From Lumbricus terrestris (taxonomy: Eukaryota > Annelida > Clitellata > Crassiclitellata > Lumbricidae): a stretch of DNA of 64,000 nt. The notes beneath the pieces are model-generated. The model was not told where the DNA came from, searched no databases, and worked only from the letters and a program-made list of their open reading frames with translations. The stretch spans positions 95,899,605-95,963,604 of the forward strand of contig OX457036.1 of NCBI GenBank assembly GCA_949752735.1, read 5' to 3'. The position numbers and the translations under genes were made by a program. Below, piece by piece: positions 62,926-64,000 of this stretch (the first letter of the stretch is position 1; each line of letters begins with the position of its first letter).

Positions 62926-63922
62926 AATGACTGTGGAGTGCATAGGTTGGTGAGTATACTACCTCAACAATGAGTTCCCACGGTCTGTGCCTTCCCTCGC
63001 TCTCCACTGGTTCAATGAGAGACTCCCAGACAGATAGCTTCTCGTTGTAGTACGTCATTTCAAGGGTCAACTCGCAGTCAACCTTCAACTGCAAACACGA
63101 AAGCATTCACCCTTCTCAACACCAACAACAGCAAGAAAAACAATAGCAAGACCAACAATAGCAAGAAAAGCTGCAGTTACAGAACGTACGAAAGAGTATA
63201 TAATGCATGGTTGGTTATGATATTGAAATAATCATAATCAATTAATCTCTTAAATTTAATCGCATTTTAATCAACTAAATTGGTCTTGCTATGTAAAATA
63301 CTTTCAAAAGTGCTGCTGCCATTACCGCCGCCGCCACCACCAAGAATTCTGTCTTCTTTCTTCTCCTCCATCAGTTTCCTGACGATGAGGCCCTTACTGA
63401 GTTCCTCCACAGTGTTCTGTCCCTGATAGTTTCGTCCACCATGGTCAAGTTCATGTGTTTGCATTTCAAATCTTCCTTGATATTGTCTATCCATTTCTTT
63501 CGCTATCTCCCTCTACTTCTTTCTCCTTCAACGTGTCCATGCAGGGCTGCAAGTGGTAATCTTTTGTTGTGACCATACCACTTAAGTCTTCTCTTTTGCA
63601 TATTTTCAACTAATGTTTCCTCTGCTCTGAGTGCCTACTACTAGTCTTTTAATGCACAGAGTTGTCAAAACAAATGCAACAACGTACACAAAAAAGTCAG
63701 GATAATGAAGAAAAAAATCATAAATTGACTAAGAGGTTACTTAAGGAGTAACGAAGTGAATTGTAAAGTTGAGAGGGACAGGTCCATCCCACTCACCCTT
63801 GGTGTGCTCCAATTCCTGACGTCAACCGACTTAAGAACGAGTTGCGTGATCATCAGAGGAATCGTACGTTGATCCACGCCACACAACAACGTCACGGTTA
63901 TCTTCGTGTTCGACATCATCAG
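19439..63922 (-). CDS. VPS13: VPS13A/C-type lipid-transfer protein, C-terminal half (5' end beyond the window)
   Basis: Minus-strand exons in order: 63922-63797, 63088-62963, 61832-61662, 60931-60791, 60237-60082, 59429-59268, 58527-58367, 57869-57755, 56826-56695, 55034-54948, 54078-53968, 53496-53395, 52793-52698, [51695-51525], 42786-42679, [41918-41889], 38330-38244, 37622-37428, 36925-36792, 36156-36024, 35164-35042, 34527-34415, 33787-33631, 33290-33147, 31432-31351, 30691-30622, 29068-28843, 28447-28311, 27065-26984, 26280-26091, 25533-25370, 24845-24764, 24359-24272, 23011-22897, 22338-22247, 21706-21583, 21204-21124, 19489-19439 (TGA). Bracketed exons are candidates; all phases join. 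Hallmarks: [109 protein letters not shown]13 proteins channel lipids at membrane contacts. Motifs favour A/C over B/D. Two introns use GC donors. Confidence 0.93.
19545..19850 (+). mobile_element. LINE 3' end with (TAA)n tail
   Basis: Reads [19 protein letters not shown], then [21 protein letters not shown] and [14 protein letters not shown], a textbook C-terminus of a CR1/L2-class reverse-transcriptase ORF. The stop is followed by (taa)n at 19815-19843. It lies in the last VPS13 intron, antisense to the gene. Confidence 0.82.
20037..20279. mobile_element. hAT-type miniature element, 243 bp, 8-bp TSD
   Basis: Perfect 13-bp inverted ends (cagggctgaaagt ... actttcagccctg), flanked by GCTACATG at 20029-20036 and 20280-20287. 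A (GT)n tract lies just to the left (about 19989-20016). Confidence 0.88.
20292..20626. mobile_element. hAT-type miniature element, 335 bp, 8-bp TSD
   Basis: Perfect 15-bp inverted ends (cagggccgtgtttaa ... ttaaacacggccctg), flanked by CATGTGAC at 20284-20291 and 20627-20634. Its left target copy overlaps the right target copy of the neighbouring element (20280-20287) by four bases. Confidence 0.9.
20797..21092 (+). mobile_element. LINE 3' end with (ATACA)n tail
   Basis: Reads [20 protein letters not shown] then [10 protein letters not shown], then stop, then 'gagagcgcttctgaaaggctc...gcgctttataaatggtcag' and an atacaatacaa tail. It belongs to the same family as the piece at 27195-27510 ([16 protein letters not shown]) and the long copy at 31826-33090. 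Confidence 0.82.
21720..21743 (-). repeat. 24-bp exact copy of a VPS13 exon start, placed in the next intron
   Basis: Bases 21720-21743 are identical to 22314-22337, which are nucleotides 2-25 of the VPS13 exon 22338-22247. The copy ends 14 bases upstream of the acceptor-exon boundary of the next exon (starts 21706) and abuts the miniature element at 21741-21885. It is part of the intron by phase, but on the minus strand it reads DKGKYA-like codons immediately before the acceptor. Confidence 0.9.
21741..21885 (+). mobile_element. CATAGGCGCAA-type miniature element, copy A
   Basis: Starts cataggtgcaatcacgtcct and ends ggctgcgcctatg, with internal 'aagttggggg' blocks and 'gacgcgtcccgtgggtccc'. 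It matches the elements at 50822-50970 and 56940-57087. Unlike those, it has no recognisable target duplication (tttatcaa left, aatgacaa right). Confidence 0.82.
22640..22800. repeat. Degenerate 19-20-bp tandem repeat (cacctctctgtacctcagata)
   Basis: About eight imperfect copies of 'acacctctctgtacctcaga' in the VPS13 intron 22896-22339. The minus-strand translation ([16 protein letters not shown]) only reflects the repeat. Confidence 0.75.
23158..23432. repeat. 21-bp minisatellite, about 13 units
   Basis: Units of 'gatgatatacaatcaatac' plus gt or tt run uninterrupted through VPS13 intron 24271-23012. Because 21 is divisible by 3, both strands give repeat frames (MIYNQYV and VYHHVLI), which are not taken as genes. 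Confidence 0.95.
23690..24240 (-). mobile_element. LINE reverse-transcriptase C-terminal fragment (CEAWTL type)
   Basis: The minus strand encodes about 170 residues with the conserved wording [50 protein letters not shown] and [13 protein letters not shown], the usual C-terminus of an endonuclease/reverse-transcriptase ORF. It is a different lineage from the CR1/L2 copies in the window. The frame is nearly intact to its stop, suggesting a fairly recent 5'-truncated insertion in the same orientation as VPS13. Homology begins within about 35 bases of the VPS13 donor at 24271-24270. Confidence 0.88.
26624..26735. repeat. 21-bp tandem repeat, about 5 units
   Basis: Units 'tattgactactattgtactg' plus c or t, 21 bases each, in VPS13 intron 26983-26281. 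Confidence 0.9.
27195..27510 (+). mobile_element. LINE 3' end fragment
   Basis: Reads [20 protein letters not shown], then degraded codons, then the tail 'atgagcacctctaaacgg...aatacaataaaa'. Same family as 20797-21092. It lies in VPS13 intron 28310-27066, antisense. Confidence 0.75.
27815..28075 (-). mobile_element. tRNA-derived SINE
   Basis: From about 28070 down, the minus strand shows a tRNA-like head (ggtgtagtggttattgcac, then a degraded B box ggttcaaaagg). It ends in a body with 'gaagtcgcgaacacttcatgc', shared with the SINE at 57085-57190 (gaagtcacaaacacttcatacc). Confidence 0.6.
29437..30495. mobile_element. hAT-type nonautonomous element, 1,059 bp, 8-bp TSD
   Basis: Ends tagggctgct ... 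agcagcccta, flanked by identical ATATACAT at 29429-29436 and 30496-30503. Subterminal regions are dense in attaatcg/cgattaa palindromes, the pattern of the common 'TAGGGCTGC...ATTAATCG' hAT derivatives. No transposase frame was seen in the interior. It lies in VPS13 intron 30621-29069. Confidence 0.88.
31575..31810 (+). mobile_element. LINE 3' end fragment
   Basis: Plus-strand frames read [16 protein letters not shown] and [11 protein letters not shown], followed by 'ttgggagtggctcagagtagtctc...gtgctatataaat' and a short gaatgaatg tail. It lies immediately upstream of the larger LINE copy. Confidence 0.75.
31826..33095 (+). mobile_element. 5'-truncated CR1/L2-type LINE with partial reverse transcriptase
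   Basis: An open plus-strand frame runs from about 31826 to TAG at 33021-33023 and covers reverse-transcriptase motifs: [40 protein letters not shown], and the catalytic box QYADDTQAF. It continues [12 protein letters not shown], then the C-terminal [23 protein letters not shown] and [11 protein letters not shown]. After the stop comes the family tail 'gggagcgccactgaatctgtgagcggcgctatataaatg' and a (TTACTA)n tail. The endonuclease and N-terminal part are missing, so it cannot move by itself. It sits antisense in VPS13 intron 33146-31433 and is probably the youngest LINE copy here, as about 400 codons lack a stop. Confidence 0.92.
33340..33490. repeat. Short irregular repeat (ggacaaagatag)
   Basis: About ten imperfect copies of a 12-13-base 'agataggacaaa' unit in VPS13 intron 33630-33291. 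Confidence 0.7.
34545..34640. repeat. 20-bp tandem repeat containing tttacag|gtac
   Basis: Four copies of 'aacattctatttacaggtac' in VPS13 intron 35041-34528. On the plus strand each copy has an acceptor-like tttacag directly followed by gt. The gene runs on the other strand, so this is not expected to be used. Confidence 0.92.
35165..35290. repeat. About 52-bp repeat flanking a VPS13 exon
   Basis: Two and a half copies of 'aaaacacaagaaaggtgtt' followed by an attaattaattgtaagtt block, starting at the acceptor side of exon 35164-35042. Each copy includes the ttttaca-type acceptor context on the minus strand. Confidence 0.75.
36345..36545 (-). mobile_element. tRNA-derived SINE
   Basis: The minus strand from about 36535 has an A box (tggtgtagctg) and a B box (ggttcgaatct) at tRNA spacing, then a body ending near a (gat)n tract at 36306-36345. 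It lies in VPS13 intron 36791-36157. Confidence 0.65.
37031..37240. repeat. 41-bp tandem repeat, about 5 units
   Basis: Units 'cacttcaatatttgatactc' plus aatgctacataacatacagta repeat between two VPS13 exons (37428 and 36925). Confidence 0.92.
38522..38781. mobile_element. hAT-type miniature element, 260 bp
   Basis: Perfect 14-bp inverted ends (cagaggttctcaac ... gttgagaacctctg), flanked by CCTTAAAC and CCATAAAC (one mismatch). The ends match the widespread CAGnGGTTCTCAA class of hAT derivatives. The interior is rich in gtgtgtcgcgacacac-like palindromes. Confidence 0.88.
39120..39360. repeat. Imperfect about 70-bp repeat, three units
   Basis: Three diverged copies of 'catgcaatctaccacatgct' followed by ...ttaccagt.caatatacattataccaatgagacat... 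in the VPS13 intron. Confidence 0.7.
39739..40525 (-). mobile_element. Tc1/mariner-type element with about 190-bp inverted repeats
   Basis: Ends 'cactgtgtccgg' and its inverse, flanked by TA. The left arm (39739 to about 39905) and right arm (about 40360-40525) are near-identical inverted copies. The minus-strand interior keeps the end of a mariner-like transposase: [21 protein letters not shown] (WPxxSPDLxP box), [20 protein letters not shown] and RGGHFEHQL, with frameshifts and most of the gene missing. Total length is about 787 bp, so it is a deletion derivative. Confidence 0.85.
41215..41425 (+). mobile_element. tRNA-derived SINE, plus strand
   Basis: A-box-like 'tggtagtgaactggg' (about 41250) and B box 'ggttcaagcgtg' (about 41290) at tRNA spacing, with a terminal ataaataaataaa tail at 41398-41420. 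Confidence 0.55.
41889..41918 (-). CDS. VPS13: Candidate 30-nt VPS13 microexon
   Basis: The minus strand reads gtgtag|acgaacagc...ctggca|gtaagtg: a usable acceptor, ten codons ([10 protein letters not shown]) and a consensus donor. Both neighbouring exons (42786-42679 and 38330-38244) join in phase 0, and so does this segment, so inclusion or skipping keeps the frame. It would sit between KGSESQP and VGVKITL in the VAB region. Support is only splice-site quality and phase. The peptide resembles the polar loop residues expected at that point but has no clear homologue. Confidence 0.4.
43175..44811. mobile_element. hAT-type nonautonomous element, 1,637 bp, 8-bp TSD
   Basis: Begins cagtgatggctagttact and ends taacgcacaacactg, flanked by identical GGTATAAA at 43167-43174 and 44812-44819. 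About 150 bases at each end are dense in taactagttactg palindromes, typical of the 'CAGTGTTGGG...GTTACT' hAT derivatives. The interior holds a (GAGTCC)n-like stretch at 43590-43710. No transposase frame was recognised. Confidence 0.88.
44820..47298. other. VPS13 intron interior without recognised features
   Basis: This is the middle of the 8.7-kb intron 51524-42787. It is AT-rich, and no exon with flanking splice sites resembling VPS13 was found. A weak tRNA-like trace near 46895-46965 (ccaggtttacatcc) was not strong enough to call. Confidence 0.5.
47299..48610. mobile_element. hAT-type nonautonomous element, 1,312 bp
   Basis: Perfect 16-bp inverted ends (cagggccggatttaag ... cttaaatccggccctg), flanked by GTGTCCAC and GTGTTCAC (one mismatch). 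The ends resemble those of the 335-bp element at 20292-20626 (cagggccg...). The AT-rich interior has no recognisable transposase. Confidence 0.87.
49930..50190 (+). mobile_element. LINE 3' end fragment
   Basis: Reads [20 protein letters not shown] and then PGILLSS, followed by 'gggactgggagtgcctgtgagtagtcc'. It is related to the inverted piece at 51830-52035. Confidence 0.7.
50822..50970 (+). mobile_element. CATAGGCGCAA-type miniature element, copy B, 8-bp TSD
   Basis: 149 bp with 11-bp inverted ends (cataggcgcaa ... ttgcgcctatg), flanked by TGGAAGGC on both sides (50814-50821 and 50971-50978). Internal 'aagttggggggg' blocks match copies A and C. Confidence 0.9.
51431..51500. repeat. 12-bp repeat (gacgttaaacgt)
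   Basis: About six units of 'aaacgtgacgtt' or variants, just downstream (on the minus strand) of the donor of the candidate cassette exon. Confidence 0.85.
51525..51695 (-). CDS. VPS13: Candidate low-complexity VPS13 exon, possibly alternative
   Basis: The minus strand has an open frame ending in a consensus donor (gtcaaa|gtaagt at 51524). It encodes a Ser/Lys/Thr-rich segment ([19 protein letters not shown] ... [14 protein letters not shown]). Taking an acceptor at about 51696 or 51690 gives phase 0 on both sides, so it can be included between [11 protein letters not shown] (52793-52698) and [14 protein letters not shown] (42786-42679). Those two also join directly in a way that matches other VPS13 proteins. 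The acceptor is poor (A-rich, next to a LINE fragment), so the left boundary is uncertain. It would add a disordered, phosphorylation-prone loop of about 55 residues. Confidence 0.42.
51830..52035 (-). mobile_element. LINE 3' end fragment, minus strand
   Basis: The minus strand reads [20 protein letters not shown] then LFGRAG, followed by 'gtttgggtcgggggcgcctctgagtagtccc'. It is related to the plus-strand piece at 49930-50190, placed head to head with it. Confidence 0.7.
52928..53053. repeat. (GA)n / (GGGA)n microsatellite
   Basis: A GA run followed by ggga/agga repeats, about 125 bases, in VPS13 intron 53394-52794. The Arg/Gly/Glu- and Pro/Leu/Ser-rich open frames on the two strands are artefacts. 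Confidence 0.97.
55477..56419 (+). mobile_element. MULE-type element, 943 bp, 9-bp TSD, with transposase remnant
   Basis: Flanked by identical 9-bp TGCGTAACA at 55468-55476 and 56420-56428. Inside both ends are inverted blocks of 'accgcgcacacaataccgc'. The plus strand at 55755-55938 keeps a frame, [18 protein letters not shown] then [20 protein letters not shown], ending AHNL..QV and stop. This resembles the C-terminal segment of MULE/FLYWCH-type proteins (...[14 protein letters not shown]). The 9-bp duplication fits Mutator-like elements. A tandem array at 55974-56240 follows the stop. It lies in VPS13 intron 56694-55035. Confidence 0.8.
55974..56240. repeat. About 65-70-bp tandem repeat inside the MULE
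   Basis: Three full copies and one partial copy of 'taggacctgttcttttgcca' continuing atttaaggcattgcgtttttatgaagatttaaaattagttcg. The second and third also carry a 'ttcgcag' extension before the next unit. Copies are almost identical, implying recent duplication. Confidence 0.93.
56940..57087 (-). mobile_element. CATAGGCGCAA-type miniature element, copy C, 8-bp TSD
   Basis: 148 bp, opposite in orientation to copies A and B, with ends cataggcgcaa ... ttgcgcctatg. Flanked by GCCATGGG at 56932-56939 and 57088-57095. Confidence 0.9.
57096..57190 (-). mobile_element. tRNA-derived SINE fragment
   Basis: The minus strand has a B box (gggttcaaatcc) and body 'gaagtcacaaacacttcatac', shared with the SINE at 27815-28075. 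The SINE continues on both sides of the 56932-57095 target region, so the miniature element probably inserted at its edge. Confidence 0.55.
58550..58655. repeat. Short repeat (gtactgtaactgtac)
   Basis: Irregular 6-12-base units of gtaactgtactgtaattgtacggtaattg directly upstream (on the minus strand) of VPS13 exon 58527-58367. Confidence 0.8.
59750..59845. repeat. AT-rich (aataatt)n repeat
   Basis: A run of attaataattaataata units in VPS13 intron 60081-59430. Confidence 0.9.
61310..61600. repeat. Degenerate repeat (gcatcacataacac)
   Basis: Many imperfect copies of 'tgcatcacataacacaca' over nearly the whole intron 61661-60932 proximal part. No coding potential. Confidence 0.75.
62685..62875 (-). 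mobile_element. tRNA-derived SINE
   Basis: From about 62870 the minus strand has a good tRNA-like head (ggggcatgttggtgtagggg, then B box ggttcgaatac), a body, and the end 'gtcgggagcgcctctgagta'. That end is the same 3' tail as the CR1/L2 LINEs here, so the SINE probably uses their reverse transcriptase. Confidence 0.7.
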
Positions 63923-64000
63923 CTAAAACAGCAATTCATAGCGAAATCATCAGATCAGATTATTTAAATTGATCACGATTAGAATTCTGATAATCCACTG

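Overview
This is eukaryotic, intron-rich DNA from an animal genome. Reading both strands for exons that join in phase and resemble known families gives three protein-coding genes in about 64 kb. All three belong to families known from animals (RASSF, DNAJC12, VPS13). Introns are mostly 0.3-2 kb, and transposable-element debris is dense. GGCCTA-rich stretches, LINE 3' tails containing 'gcgctatataaat', and many hAT-type miniature elements suggest a marine invertebrate (echinoderm-like or another non-vertebrate metazoan). The species cannot be fixed from sequence alone.

Layout. (1) 1099-6075, plus strand: the last seven exons of a RASSF2/4/6-type gene, with a Ras-association domain followed by a C-terminal SARAH helix; upstream exons were not found in the window. 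Its second visible exon ends in a 22-copy, 36-bp minisatellite in which every unit repeats the exon end together with its splice donor and stays in frame. (2) 6076-12634: intergenic, with SINE, hAT and LINE remnants. (3) 12635-15136, minus strand: a complete five-exon DNAJC12-like co-chaperone gene of 152 aa, convergent with the RASSF gene. Its upstream flank carries a perfect 135-bp inverted repeat. (4) 15137-19438: intergenic, with GGCCTA-rich DNA, a TA microsatellite and a 30-bp minisatellite. (5) 19439 to the right edge, minus strand: the C-terminal half (about 1,500 aa over 36 well-supported and 2 candidate exons) of a VPS13A/C-type bridge-like lipid-transfer protein. It covers part of the lipid-transfer rod, the six-repeat VAB adaptor-binding region, the ATG2_C/DH-like segment and the PH-like C-terminus. 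The 5' half of the gene lies beyond position 64000.

The VPS13 introns hold most of the mobile DNA: a 5'-truncated CR1/L2-type LINE with part of its reverse transcriptase, a second LINE reverse-transcriptase fragment of another clade, several LINE 3' ends, tRNA-derived SINEs, hAT-type elements with intact 8-bp target duplications, a Tc1/mariner relative with long inverted repeats, and a 943-bp MULE-type element with a 9-bp duplication and a transposase remnant. The three host genes have no known joint pathway (Ras/Hippo scaffolding, Hsp70 co-chaperone, membrane-contact lipid transport), so their adjacency is simply gene order.
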